A DNA stretch of 64,000 nucleotides from Chloroflexota bacterium (GCA_021787985.1 JAJYLG010000003.1:1-64000); one strand, 5' to 3'. Positions 1 through 7,019 are shown, counted from the first letter of the stretch. The notes: a model not told the origin generated them from the sequence alone. Program-made: numbers and translations.

Positions 1-120
1 ATGGGCTGCTTCCAGAACATGGACAGCGCCGAGCGGGTGATGTACGCCATCGCCACCCGGCTCAACGCAAAATGGGAGGGCCGCCCGCTCCCTCACTTCA
101 AAAGTCCACACTCATCTTGA
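1..120 (+). pseudogene. C-terminal end of a transposase-like protein (partial at window start)
   Basis: The frame open from base 1 ends at a TGA at 118-120 and gives 39 residues, with SAERVMYAIATRLNAKW and EGRPLPHF. The spacing of the Tyr/Trp and the Arg-Pro-Leu-x-x-Phe ending resembles the C-terminus of mutator/IS256-type transposases, which end soon after a similar stretch. The upstream part lies outside the window, so I cannot tell a full gene from a remnant. Overlap with the next reading frame and the transposase fragments at 1259-1720 favour a mobile-element remnant. The family call is an inference from a short match. Confidence 0.3.
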
Positions 121-500
121 CGTTACCCGCTCGCGGCCCATCCGCTTCGCTCGACGGGATCGACCTCGAAGCAGTCTGCTCCCGCGTCAGCGACTGGTTC
201 CAGGAAGCCGCTGGGGACGACATGGCGCTCGTGGGCGACGCCCTGGGCCTCGAGGTCCGCGCGCTGCCGGAAAGTGCATCGCCAGTCGGGTATCGAGCGG
301 TTTGGACTTGCCAGTGGAAGAACATCGGCATGACCGTTGACTTGTACGGGAAACGGGGAGGGCTGCCCTTCCGGCTGACCGTGGAGCTGCTCGGGCCCCG
401 GCGCCGACGGCGTAACGACCTGCCCCCTGTCCCTTCGACCCCCGACACTTCGCACGAGTCTGGCAGGTTGACTTCTCAAGGCCGACGGCCGAACGTGTGA
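72..500 (+). CDS. hypothetical protein, 142 aa
   Basis: An open frame of 142 codons whose middle part (DLEAVCSRVSDWFQEAAGDD through a VDLYGKRGGLPFRLTVELLG-like stretch) has the mixed composition of a real protein, whereas the two antisense frames over the same bases are Arg/Ser-rich. The C-terminal 30 residues are Arg/Pro/Ser-rich and may be read-through. The start is uncertain: the ATG at 72 lies inside the preceding frame and the first 25 residues look poorly structured, so a later start is possible. I do not recognise the family. It may belong to the accessory stretch that surrounds it. Confidence 0.35.
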   Translation: MGGPPAPSLQKSTLILTLPARGPSASLDGIDLEAVCSRVSDWFQEAAGDDMALVGDALGLEVRALPESASPVGYRAVWTCQWKNIGMTVDLYGKRGGLPFRLTVELLGPRRRRRNDLPPVPSTPDTSHESGRLTSQGRRPNV

Positions 501-626
501 TTATTACAGCCCGCAGACGGTAAGCGCTCGACCCATCGAGCGAATCCCGGCTGCAATCAATGCCCCAGGGGCCGCCAGAATGTGGCCCCTGTATTCTATC
601 CGGGCTGAGCGGGCAAAGGCTGCTTG

Positions 627-1271
627 ATGGACCCTGATCCCAATGGCGCCGGCCGTCCCGGAACCGAACGCGTCCGCATCTTCGTGGACTTCTGGAACCT
701 TCAACTCACGATGAACCAGCGCGAACGCACGGTGGCTGGTTCCCCGAACTTCCTGTTCGACAGGTCGAAGCTGCCCCCGTGGCTCGCCAAGAAGGCGGCC
801 GACAAGTGCGGTGTCCCGAGTCTTGCGTACGAGGGCATGCATGTATACGCGTCGTACGACCCGCGGGCCAACGACGAGAAGCTCAAGCGGTGGCTCTTGA
901 CTTGGGTAAACCGACAGCCGGGCGTTCAGGTCGTTCTGAAGGAGCGTAGACCCAAAGATGCGCCCCACTGCCCAGCTTGTCGATCGGAGGTGCCGACGTG
1001 CCCCGCCTGTGGCGGCTCGTTGAGGCGCACCCAGGAGAAAGGCGTGGATACCGCAATCGTCACGGACATGATTCGGCTCGCGTGGGAATCAGCCTACGAC
1101 GTCGCGGTACTGGTATCGTCCGACAGCGACCTCGTGCCAGCCGTTGAGGTCTTGGACCTCCGAGGTCGGAAGATCATCCAAGCCGGGTTCCCGCCAATCG
1201 GTAGCCATCTCGCGACTGCCTGTTGGGCTTCGTTCGACATGTTCGCCGAGCGAGACAGCTACCGTCGGTAG
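627..1271 (+). CDS. NYN-domain (PIN-like) protein with an internal zinc ribbon
   Basis: Residues 16-24 (VRIFVDFWN) carry the first acidic residue, Asp21, of the NYN/DUF88 (LabA-type) fold; KGVDTAIVTDMIRLAW and VLVSSDSDLVPAVE supply the later conserved Asp residues. This fold belongs to the PIN-like metal-dependent ribonucleases. Between the first strand and the KGVDT motif there is a CPAC...CPAC pair typical of a zinc ribbon, which I read as an insertion that binds a metal or nucleic acid. I chose the ATG at 627 over the TTG at 624. It stands alone between transposase remnants, so it may be cargo of a mobile element or a defence-type RNase; that role is inference. Confidence 0.75.
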   Translation: MDPDPNGAGRPGTERVRIFVDFWNLQLTMNQRERTVAGSPNFLFDRSKLPPWLAKKAADKCGVPSLAYEGMHVYASYDPRANDEKLKRWLLTWVNRQPGVQVVLKERRPKDAPHCPACRSEVPTCPACGGSLRRTQEKGVDTAIVTDMIRLAWESAYDVAVLVSSDSDLVPAVEVLDLRGRKIIQAGFPPIGSHLATACWASFDMFAERDSYRR

Positions 1272-1720
1272 CTCGGCGCGGCACGGATGCCGGCCGCTTC
1301 CCGGTAGGGCGCGGTCGCGGCGACCGTGGCGATACGCGCATCGAGCGCGCGCAGGCGCTCGTCGGCGAGCTGTACCGCCTGCAGGTCCTCGCGCGCGCGG
1401 CAGAGGTCGCGCACCGCTTCTTGCTCCGGCGTTGGGGGATGCACCGCGGTGAGCAGGCCCACGCGCAGCAGCCGCGCCAGCGAGTGCGCGTCGCGCCGGT
1501 CCGCCTTGACGCGGTCCCCGCTGCGCTGCGGGATCAGGGCCGGGGCGATCACCTGGCACGACACGCCCGCCGTCTCCAGCCGGCGCAGCAGCGAGAACCC
1601 CGCCGGCCCCGCCTCGTAGCACGCGAGCAACTCGCCACCGCTGCGCTTGACCAACGTGTCCGCTCGGCTCGCCGAGCTCTGTGCCGAGCGCGGAGTCCCC
1701 GAGCACGTCGGCTCAGACAA
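1259..1720 (-). pseudogene. IS110-family transposase remnant with internal deletion
   Basis: The minus-strand frame contains GGELLACYEAGPAGFSLLRR, CQVIAPALIPQRSGDRVKAD and RRDAHSLARLLR, the hallmark DEDD (RuvC-like) N-terminal domain of IS110-family transposases. After CRAREDLQ the sequence jumps to QLADERLRALDARI...TAPYRE, which in full-length family members lies roughly 100 residues further on, so an internal segment is missing. The frame then ends without the Transposase_20 domain and its serine. The first 25 residues are unrelated to the family. It is therefore a twice-damaged relic. The family assignment is firm; the deletion size is from memory of the family. Confidence 0.75.
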
Positions 1721-1830
1721 CGTGCGCCGGCATCCTTGTCACGGACCCGGTCGACGGACCGAGCGACGAGCAGTTCGAGCCAACCGTGGCGTTCGTCCGG
1801 GAGCAACAGCAGGCCGCCGGGATCGAGTAG
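1668..1830 (+). pseudogene. short remnants: integrase-like fragment and an orphan C-terminus
   Basis: Codons 1668-1720 read LAELCAERGVPEHVGSDN, close to the Gly-Val-Pro-x-x-Ile-x-Ser-Asp-Asn signature of the rve integrase core in IS3/IS481 transposases, with nothing of the domain on either side. In another frame 1725-1830 reads through 34 codons ending REQQQAAGIE and TAG, which looks like the natural C-terminus of a soluble protein of unknown family. Both sit at the junction with the IS110 relic on the other strand. These are fragments too short for firm assignment. Confidence 0.25.
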
Positions 1831-1885
1831 CCACGGCGGCTATGCGGAAGGCGTTCCACGACGCCCCACTCCGAATGCCATCACA

Positions 1886-2329
1886 TCAGACACGAGACCC
1901 GCGCCGTTCGAAGGTGAGGTCGAAGTCCTTCCTCCACGTCTGGCCGGCGTCCTCCGATGCTTCCCATCGACCGGCGATACGGTCGCGCTCCACAGTCGCG
2001 ACGAAGCGCTGGTGGAAGTCGGGGTCCTCGCGCAGCATCGTCCAGTCACCGTCACCGAAGGTCATGCGGAACACGCGGCACACGCCGCGTACATCGTGGT
2101 AGAGGACCGCGAACTGCTCGTCCGGATCGCTGCGCCCGAACACCATGTCCCAGGTGGAGTAGTCCTCGCCCAGCGCCGATCGCAGGACGATGAACGCATC
2201 GGCGAGCCACTCGATCGTTGCCGTACCGTGGACCTCGACGTCGGGGCTCTCGAGGAACCATGCGCCGGTCATCGTCAGCGCCCATTCGCCGACGAGGCCC
2301 TCCAGTTCCGCCACCGCCTCGTTCCTCAT
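1886..2329 (-). CDS. small beta-barrel protein, DUF1579-like
   Basis: A 147-residue soluble protein. LEGLVGEWALTMTGAWFL followed by a repeating pattern of short strands (HGTATIEWLADAFIVLRS, TWDMVFGRSDPDEQFAVLYH, RVFRMTFGDGDWTMLREDP, RITAGRWE-like, WRKDFDLTFERR) is the pattern of the DUF1579/lipocalin-like family, where a leading G-x-W strand opens a beta barrel. An upstream ATG at 2344 exists, but the sequence between the two ATGs contains GGAGGAG at good distance from the ATG at 2329, so I prefer the latter. Ligand and role are unknown. It is followed downstream by nothing related, being next to transposon relics. Confidence 0.6.
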   Translation of the reverse strand: MRNEAVAELEGLVGEWALTMTGAWFLESPDVEVHGTATIEWLADAFIVLRSALGEDYSTWDMVFGRSDPDEQFAVLYHDVRGVCRVFRMTFGDGDWTMLREDPDFHQRFVATVERDRIAGRWEASEDAGQTWRKDFDLTFERRGSRV

Positions 2330-2383
2330 CGCCCGCTCCTCCATGTGACGCGCATCGATTCCTCGTAGGGTGGCTGCTCGCAG

Positions 2384-2932
2384 TCAGTTCTTGGCCGGGA
2401 CATAGCTGAGGTTCAGCACGCCGCTCTTGAAGGTCTGCGCGCCGGCCAGCTCGAGCGGGGTGCGGGGCTCGTCCGGCGGAAAGAGCCGTGCCATGCCGCC
2501 GCCGACCACGATCGGGTGGACGAGCAGGTTGAGTTCGTCGAGGAGCCCCTCATGCAGCAGCCAGCGGACGGTCGTTGCGCTGCCGGAGAGGACGATGTCG
2601 CCGCCGTCCTGAGCCTTGATGTCAGCGAGCTTCCGGGCCGCGTCGCCGCTGATGAGCTCGGAGTTCTGCCACTCGGCCACCGTCAGGCTGTTGGAGACCA
2701 CGTACTTTTTCATCGCGTTGATGACGTCGCCGAACGGCTCGTCGGCGTGTTCCGGCCAGTACGCAGCCCACTCGTTGTAGAGCACGCGCCCCATCAGCAT
2801 GGCGCCGGCGGTCGCAAAGCCGGCGCTCACGACCGCCCCCGTCTCGTCATCGAAGTACGGGAAGTGCCACTGGTCAGGCGCCTCGGCGACACCGTCGAGG
2901 GAGATGAAGAAGTAGGACTTGATCTTGCGCAC
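2384..2932 (-). CDS. dihydrofolate reductase family protein (RibD C-terminal type)
   Basis: A 182-residue protein with SYFFISLDGVAEAPDQWHFP near the N-terminus, GRVLYNEWAAYWP, KYVVSNSL, GDIVLSGSATTVRWLLHEGL and HPIVVGGGMARLFP. These are the ordered motifs of the RibD C-terminal/DHFR-like reductase family (YyaP/YwjB group), which binds NADPH; the natural substrate is usually unknown. The start is a GTG at 2932 preceded by AGGAGG. It lies directly upstream in orientation of no partner, but the ArsR-SRPBCC pair on the same strand ends 42 bases before it, a neighbourhood in which such reductases are common. A broken paralogue lies at 3982-4085. Confidence 0.85.
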   Translation of the reverse strand: MRKIKSYFFISLDGVAEAPDQWHFPYFDDETGAVVSAGFATAGAMLMGRVLYNEWAAYWPEHADEPFGDVINAMKKYVVSNSLTVAEWQNSELISGDAARKLADIKAQDGGDIVLSGSATTVRWLLHEGLLDELNLLVHPIVVGGGMARLFPPDEPRTPLELAGAQTFKSGVLNLSYVPAKN

Positions 2933-2974
2933 TGCCGAGACCTCCTGTGCTCGTCTGTTTGTCGCGAGTCCGGA

Positions 2975-3487
2975 CTAGTGACCGGTCATCGGCCGCTTGC
3001 TGTCCTCGGCGAGGATCGCGTCGATCTGCCCGACCGCCTGGGCCATGCCCTCTTCCATGCCCATCGCCAGGACCTGCTCCATCGCCGCAGTGTCGGGGAA
3101 CACGGTCTCGATCGACATCCGCGTCCGTGCACCGTCGGCGGCGATCGTTACCCGCATCTCCATGAGCGGCAGGTCGGGGTTCGGCGTGCCGTCGGCGTTC
3201 GCGAAGCCGTCACGGAGCACGATGCGATGTGGCGCCTCGACCTCGAGCACCTCCCAGTACCCGCGCGGCTGGTCGCCCTCCGGGCCGGTCATGTGGTACT
3301 CGACGCGACCACCAGGCCGGAGGTCGTGTGCGGTGACGGTGGCCGGATAGGTCGGCGGTCCCCACCAGCGCTCGAGCTGACGCGGGTCGGCCCAGAGCTG
3401 CCACACCCGGTCGGGCGAGGCGTCGAACTCGGCGTCGAGCTTCATGGTCAGCGTCTCGGGGTCCTTGCGTACGGCGGTCATGGTCAT
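2975..3487 (-). CDS. SRPBCC (AHSA1-type) ligand-binding protein
   Basis: A 170-residue protein. KLDAEFDASPDRVWQLWADP, ERWWGPPTYPATVTAHDLRPGG, RVEYHMTGPEGD, GYWEVLEVEAPHRIVL and a C-terminal helix with GMEEGMAQAVGQID match the AHSA1/START-like SRPBCC fold, a hydrophobic cavity protein. The ATG at 3487 overlaps the stop of the upstream arsR-type gene by 4 bases (ATGA), and AGGAG lies just before it inside that gene, so the two are translationally coupled. Families of this type are regularly paired with an ArsR repressor; the ligand is not known. Confidence 0.88.
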   Translation of the reverse strand: MTMTAVRKDPETLTMKLDAEFDASPDRVWQLWADPRQLERWWGPPTYPATVTAHDLRPGGRVEYHMTGPEGDQPRGYWEVLEVEAPHRIVLRDGFANADGTPNPDLPLMEMRVTIAADGARTRMSIETVFPDTAAMEQVLAMGMEEGMAQAVGQIDAILAEDSKRPMTGH

Positions 3488-3825
3488 CGAGGTGGCTCCT
3501 TCGTCTCGTCGCTGATCAGTGCTGACATGCGAACGACCCGGCCGCGCCACAACTCCTCGTACTGGTCGAGCAACCGGCGAGCGATACGCAGCCCTTCGAG
3601 GTTGGTGCACACGACCTTGCGACGCCCGACTCGTTCCTTCGTGACGAGGCCGGCGCGCTCAAGGACGGCGATGTGCTTCTGCACAGCGGCGAAGCTCATC
3701 GAGTAGTACCCGGCGAGCTCGGCGACGCCCTCTTCCGCGTCGATCGCGCGACGCACGATGTCGCGACGGGTGGCGTCGGCGAGGGCGCCGAACATGCGGT
3801 CGAAGTCGGGCGGGGCGACTTGCAT
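3484..3825 (-). CDS. ArsR-family transcriptional repressor
   Basis: A 113-residue winged-helix protein: FDRMFGALADATRRDIVRRA, YYSMSFAAVQKHIAVLERAG (recognition helix) and GLVTKERVGRRKVVCTNLEG (wing). The motif order and the adjoining SRPBCC gene place it in the ArsR subgroup that is not metal-responsive; no vicinal cysteine pair is present. The reading frame is open 12 codons further upstream, but I choose the ATG at 3825: a good promoter (TTGACG, 17 bases, TATAGT) places the transcript start at that codon, so the message is probably leaderless. A perfect 32-bp palindrome covers the promoter and the start codon, so the protein very likely represses itself and the SRPBCC gene. Confidence 0.88.
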   Translation of the reverse strand: MQVAPPDFDRMFGALADATRRDIVRRAIDAEEGVAELAGYYSMSFAAVQKHIAVLERAGLVTKERVGRRKVVCTNLEGLRIARRLLDQYEELWRGRVVRMSALISDETKEPPR

Positions 3826-3853
3826 CGATACAACTATATAGTTGTATCGATGC
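3822..3853. promoter_or_regulatory. perfect 32-bp palindromic operator of the arsR-SRPBCC operon
   Basis: Bases 3822-3853 equal their own reverse complement; the centre is ACAACTATATAGTTGT. The repeat contains the arsR start codon at one end, the -10 hexamer and most of the -35/-10 spacer. It is far more AT-rich than its surroundings. Binding by the encoded ArsR dimer is inference from position and symmetry. Confidence 0.8.
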
Positions 3854-3861
3854 CACGTCAA
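3833..3861 (-). promoter_or_regulatory. arsR promoter, leaderless
   Basis: On the minus strand TTGACG (3861-3856) is separated by exactly 17 bases from TATAGT (3838-3833); seven bases later comes the ATG at 3825. Transcription would start at or next to the initiation codon. Confidence 0.7.
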
Positions 3862-3981
3862 TTCGCGACCGAACGCAGGTCCGAGCGATTGGCGCCGACG
3901 GTGATACGCTCGCGCTCGTGCACAGCTTCACGTCCGGGCAGGTCCGGATTCGGCACACACGGACGAATGGAGACGACACCG

Positions 3982-4085
3982 ATGGGACAGATCTACGCCA
4001 ACATGTCGATGTCGCTCGATGGGTTCATCGCCGGGCCGACAAGGACGTCCGCGTCGAAGGTGGCGCCGCCACCGTCCGGCAGTAG
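3982..4085 (+). pseudogene. relic of a second DHFR/RibD-like reductase
   Basis: An ATG at 3982 opens MGQIYANMSMSLDGFIAGP, the typical N-terminus of the DHFR-like reductases. Right after it, in a different frame, 4038-4085 reads DKDVRVEGGAATVRQ and stops; that is the late motif (K-D-V-x-V-x-G-G-A-x-T-V-R-Q) found about 100 residues downstream in the intact family. So the middle of the gene was lost, with a frame change at the joint, and the rest is missing. The intact relative at 2384-2932 is on the opposite strand and differs in sequence. Confidence 0.7.
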
Positions 4086-4127
4086 CTGCACGCCGGCGCC
4101 GACGGCGGGCTGTGGCGCCATCAGGGG

Positions 4128-4136
4128 TGCTATCAT
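4128..4136 (+). promoter_or_regulatory. extended -10 promoter of vapB, leaderless
   Basis: TGC followed by TATCAT (4131-4136) forms an extended -10 element; the vapB ATG at 4143 begins six bases later. No convincing -35 is visible, which suits an extended -10 promoter. No ribosome binding site precedes the ATG. Confidence 0.5.
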
Positions 4137-4142
4137 GGTGAC

Positions 4143-4367
4143 ATGCGACGCACCACCATCTCGATCGACGCCCCGCTCCTCCGGGACCTCCACCGCATGG
4201 CAGAGGAACGGCGAACCTCGATCGCGGCGATCATCCGCGAAGCGGTGGAAGAGAAGCTGGCGACCTTCCGGCCCCGGCCTCGGAGCCTGGGCATCGGTGC
4301 GTCGGGCCACCGCGACACCGCCCACCGCGCCGGGGACGAACGACCGGAACCTCGGCCGTGGCGCTGA
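4143..4367 (+). CDS. vapB: VapB-type ribbon-helix-helix antitoxin
   Basis: A 74-residue protein. RRTTISIDAPLLRDLHRMAEER forms the beta strand and first helix and TSIAAIIREAVEEKLA the second helix of a CopG/Arc/MetJ ribbon-helix-helix DNA-binding domain. The C-terminal 30 residues (RPRP..., Asp/Arg-rich) would be the disordered toxin-wrapping segment. It overlaps the toxin gene by 10 bases, the usual antitoxin-first arrangement. It probably represses its own promoter together with the toxin. Its -10 is six bases before the ATG, so the mRNA appears leaderless. Confidence 0.82.
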   Translation: MRRTTISIDAPLLRDLHRMAEERRTSIAAIIREAVEEKLATFRPRPRSLGIGASGHRDTAHRAGDERPEPRPWR

Positions 4368-4771
4368 TCCTGGACACCGGGCCACTGTACGCGTCGCTCG
4401 ACCGAAGCGACGCCGAGCACGTGGCGTGCAGGCGGCTCATCGAAGAGGCTGAAGAGCCGCTGGTCATTCCGGCTCCGGTGCTCGTCGAAGTGGATTACTG
4501 GATTCACACGCGCCTTCATCCGGGTGTCCTTGTGGCCCTGCTCGACGACATCGAGTCCGGTGCTTACCGCGTCGAAAACCTTATCGCCGCGGACTACGCC
4601 CGTGTTCGCTCGCTCTGCGACCGCTATGACGATGCGGACATCGGCTTCGTCGACGCCGCGGTCCTGGCCATCGTGGAACGCCTCGGCGAACCCAAGCTCG
4701 CAACCCTCGACCATCGGCACTTCGGGACACTCAGGCCGCGTCATGTTGACGCGCTGGTTCTCCTTCCGTAA
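4358..4771 (+). CDS. vapC: VapC-type PIN-domain ribonuclease toxin
   Basis: A 137-residue PIN protein starting at a GTG inside the end of vapB. LILDTGPLYASLD supplies the first acidic residue (Asp6), PAPVLVEVDYWI the Glu, DADIGFVDAAVLAIVERLG the third acidic cluster and LATLDHRHFG the last Asp. These four positions bind the metal ions for RNA cleavage in VapC toxins. All catalytic acids are present, so it is likely functional. Targets cannot be deduced from sequence. The pair lies among gene relics, typical of a mobile or plasmid-derived toxin-antitoxin module. Confidence 0.87.
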   Translation: MALILDTGPLYASLDRSDAEHVACRRLIEEAEEPLVIPAPVLVEVDYWIHTRLHPGVLVALLDDIESGAYRVENLIAADYARVRSLCDRYDDADIGFVDAAVLAIVERLGEPKLATLDHRHFGTLRPRHVDALVLLP

Positions 4772-4795
4772 GCGCCTCGCGGCGCGGAGTCAGCC

Positions 4796-5053
4796 GTGAG
4801 AATTGCTCACGACTCCGATGTGGACGCGCTGACACTTGCGCTCGACGAATCCTCCGTGGCCGACGGTTACGAAACCCGACTCGGCGTGATCGTCGACCTC
4901 CCCAGGTCGGTCACCTCGCCGTGGGCGTGCTGGTCGGAGGCGTGGGAGGCGTGGCGCGGCGTGCTGCGGTGCAAGTCCATCGAGCGTACCTCCGGTGAGA
5001 CCGGCAATCCGGCTGCTGTCTGTGCCGGTACAGCGCCGTTCATGGCCCGCTGA
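4796..5053 (+). pseudogene. frameshifted DUF2283-like small protein
   Basis: The first 34 residues (RIAHDSDVDALTLALDESSV...YETRLGVIVDLP) follow the DUF2283 pattern of a short strand with D-x-D-V-D-A-L and a G-V-I-x-D strand. After the Asp-Leu-Pro the frame becomes Trp/Ser-rich, while the neighbouring frame continues with a Val/Gly-rich run (VGHLAVGVLVGGVGG), so a frameshift is likely near 4905. DUF2283 proteins are small and often accompany toxin-antitoxin loci, as here 25 bases after vapC. If intact it would end at the first frame's TGA at 5051. Confidence 0.45.
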
Positions 5054-5108
5054 CGGCGCTCCGGGAGACTGATAGTCACGCGGAAGGCGATTCCCGAGCT
5101 GGTCTTCC

Positions 5109-6254
5109 TCACCACTGCACGAACATCGGCATGACCACGTGCACGTAGTCGTCGTGGCCGAGCGGCCGCAGCACGCCCGGGTTGCTCGGCCCGGACGTCT
5201 CCAGCGCCAGCTCGCCCGGCTCCAGCACGCTGAGCACGTCGATCAAATAGCGACTGTTGAACGCGATCTTCGATGGCTCGCCGTCCACCGCCGCGTCGAT
5301 CTCGCCGCGGTTGTCGCCCACCTCGTCCGCGCGGGCCGACACCTGCAGGCTGCCCGGCCCTCCGCCCTCGCCCGGCGTGACGTGCAGTCGCACGATGCCG
5401 CTGCCATCACGGGCGAAGATGGCCGCGATCTTCGTCTCGTGCAGGAACTCCTCCACGCTCACCCGCGCGCGGGTCGCGTACGTCGTGGGGATGAGCTGCT
5501 GGTAGTTGGGGAAGGTGCCGGGGATGAGCTGCGTCACCAGCTCGATGTCGTCGAGCCGGAAGAGCGCGCGCGTGCGCTCGCCGTTGACGGCCATCTGCAC
5601 GTCGCCCGACTCGCTCAGCAGCCGGCCGAGGTGGTCGAGGGTGCTCCAGGGGATGTTGACGCTGAACGGCTCGGGCGATCCTTCCGCGGAAGGGGCAGGC
5701 AAGCGCAGGCGGTGCACCGCCAGGCGGAAGCCGTCGGCTCCGGCGAGCTCGGCCACGCCGTCGGCCACCTGGACATGGACGCCGGTGAGCACGGGGCGCG
5801 AGTCGTCACGCGCGGCGGCGAAGACCACCTCCTCGATGGCGCGGCGCAGGCCGCGGGCCGGCAGCACGAGCCGCTGGCCGTCCGTCACCTCGGGCACGAC
5901 CGGGAAATCGTCGGCCGGCATCCCGCCGATGTTGGCCTCGTCGCGGCCACAATGCACGTTGAGCTGGCGGGAGCGCGGCGGGAGGGTAATCTGCACCGGC
6001 TGGTCGCCCTTGAGCTGGCTGACGAACTCGGAGAAGAGTCGGGCCGGGACGGTGATGGTCCCCTCTTCCGAGACCTGGGCGCCGATCCAGACGGTCAGCG
6101 CGATCTCCAGGTTGGTGGCGACCAGCTTGAGCCGGTGGTCGTCGGTGGTGAGCAGGACGTTGCTTACGACCGGCAGGGGCGAGCGGCTGGGCACGGCGCG
6201 GGACACGATGCCGAGGGCGCGCGCAAGGCTATCCTGAGGGATGGCGACCTTCAT
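5109..6254 (-). CDS. dnaN: DNA polymerase III beta subunit (sliding clamp)
   Basis: A 381-residue protein of normal clamp length. It opens MKVAIPQDSLARALGIVSRA and has the three repeated clamp domains: SRSPLPVVSNVLLTTDD-type strands early, DSRPVLTGVHVQV and DGFRLAVHRLRLP in the middle domain, and FNSRYLIDVLSVL and the ending HVVMPMFVQW in the third. The C-terminal V-V-M-P-M motif lines the pocket that binds polymerases and other clamp partners. The ring tethers the replicase to DNA. AGGTGA precedes the ATG. It is not next to dnaA or recF here; whether it is the only copy cannot be judged from this window. Confidence 0.95.
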   Translation of the reverse strand: MKVAIPQDSLARALGIVSRAVPSRSPLPVVSNVLLTTDDHRLKLVATNLEIALTVWIGAQVSEEGTITVPARLFSEFVSQLKGDQPVQITLPPRSRQLNVHCGRDEANIGGMPADDFPVVPEVTDGQRLVLPARGLRRAIEEVVFAAARDDSRPVLTGVHVQVADGVAELAGADGFRLAVHRLRLPAPSAEGSPEPFSVNIPWSTLDHLGRLLSESGDVQMAVNGERTRALFRLDDIELVTQLIPGTFPNYQQLIPTTYATRARVSVEEFLHETKIAAIFARDGSGIVRLHVTPGEGGGPGSLQVSARADEVGDNRGEIDAAVDGEPSKIAFNSRYLIDVLSVLEPGELALETSGPSNPGVLRPLGHDDYVHVVMPMFVQW

Positions 6255-6386
6255 GGCTCACCTGCGTAGGCATTTAGCCTGATGGCGTTGAATCGCCCTG
6301 ATGATACGCTGCGGCGCCCGGCGACACAACGTGATGAGCCCTCCCGCCAAGCCCGCGCCCGCGCAGGCGGGGGCAGGCTCGGCAGG

Positions 6387-7019
6387 TCAGCCGAGAATGG
6401 CGAGGGTATCGAGCGCCGGCTTCGCCGCTTGCAGGAAGCTGTCGAGGGTGCCGGCCGGCGCGGTGACGCTGACGACCCAGGCGCGCTCGGCCTTGACCAG
6501 GTACCACTGTCGGCCATCGATCTCCTGACCGCTCGTGGTGTGTCCGTGGAAGCTGACGGCGCGTGCGTCCATGCCGGCCAGGGTGGCCGGCTCTGGGCCG
6601 TGCAGGTCCGTCGCGCCGGACTGGCGCAACTCCTGGACCAGCTTGCCGGCGAACGCGTCGAGCAGGTCGTCGGGACCGGCGGGCAGGGCGAAGATGGTGA
6701 TCCTGCCCGAGCCGTCCGGCGGGGTGAAGACGTTGCCGGGCAGGGCGATCTGCTTGTCGCCGTACTGAGCCGCGACGGGCTGGACCTCCGACTTCCAGGC
6801 GTCCGGGACGTCCAGGGTGAAGGGATAGTACTGCGAGAGGTAGCGTTGAAAGCCGGGCGTCAGCGGCCGGGTGTTGAAGCTCACCGGGGTGGAGCCGGCC
6901 CCCACACCGGGTCGCTGCACGCGCGCGCCCTTACCGCACGCGGCGGCGAGCACGAGGAGGCAGGCGGCGAGGGCCGCGCTCGCAGCGCGCAGCGTGGAGT
7001 GCACGGGTGCTACCGGCAA
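6387..7019 (-). CDS. secreted lipoprotein, PsbP-like fold
   Basis: A 210-residue protein with a lipoprotein signal: a hydrophobic run ending LLVLAAAC, the Cys (residue 28) being the lipidation site. The mature part has a stretch YYPFTLDVPDAWKSE followed by GRITIFALPAGPDDLLDAFAG and ISV-like strands, the pattern seen in PsbP/DUF1795-type outer-surface proteins, where an F-x-L/I-x-x-P-x-x-W motif begins the domain. Function is unknown. It lies between dnaN and a potassium channel gene, all on the minus strand but with 130 and 95 base gaps, so an operon is not obvious. Confidence 0.7.
   Translation of the reverse strand: MPVAPVHSTLRAASAALAACLLVLAAACGKGARVQRPGVGAGSTPVSFNTRPLTPGFQRYLSQYYPFTLDVPDAWKSEVQPVAAQYGDKQIALPGNVFTPPDGSGRITIFALPAGPDDLLDAFAGKLVQELRQSGATDLHGPEPATLAGMDARAVSFHGHTTSGQEIDGRQWYLVKAERAWVVSVTAPAGTLDSFLQAAKPALDTLAILG

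Noticed and set aside
5139-6269. 376-codon open frame antisense to dnaN
   Set aside because: Low-information Arg/Gly/His-rich translation without motifs; dnaN on the other strand is certain.
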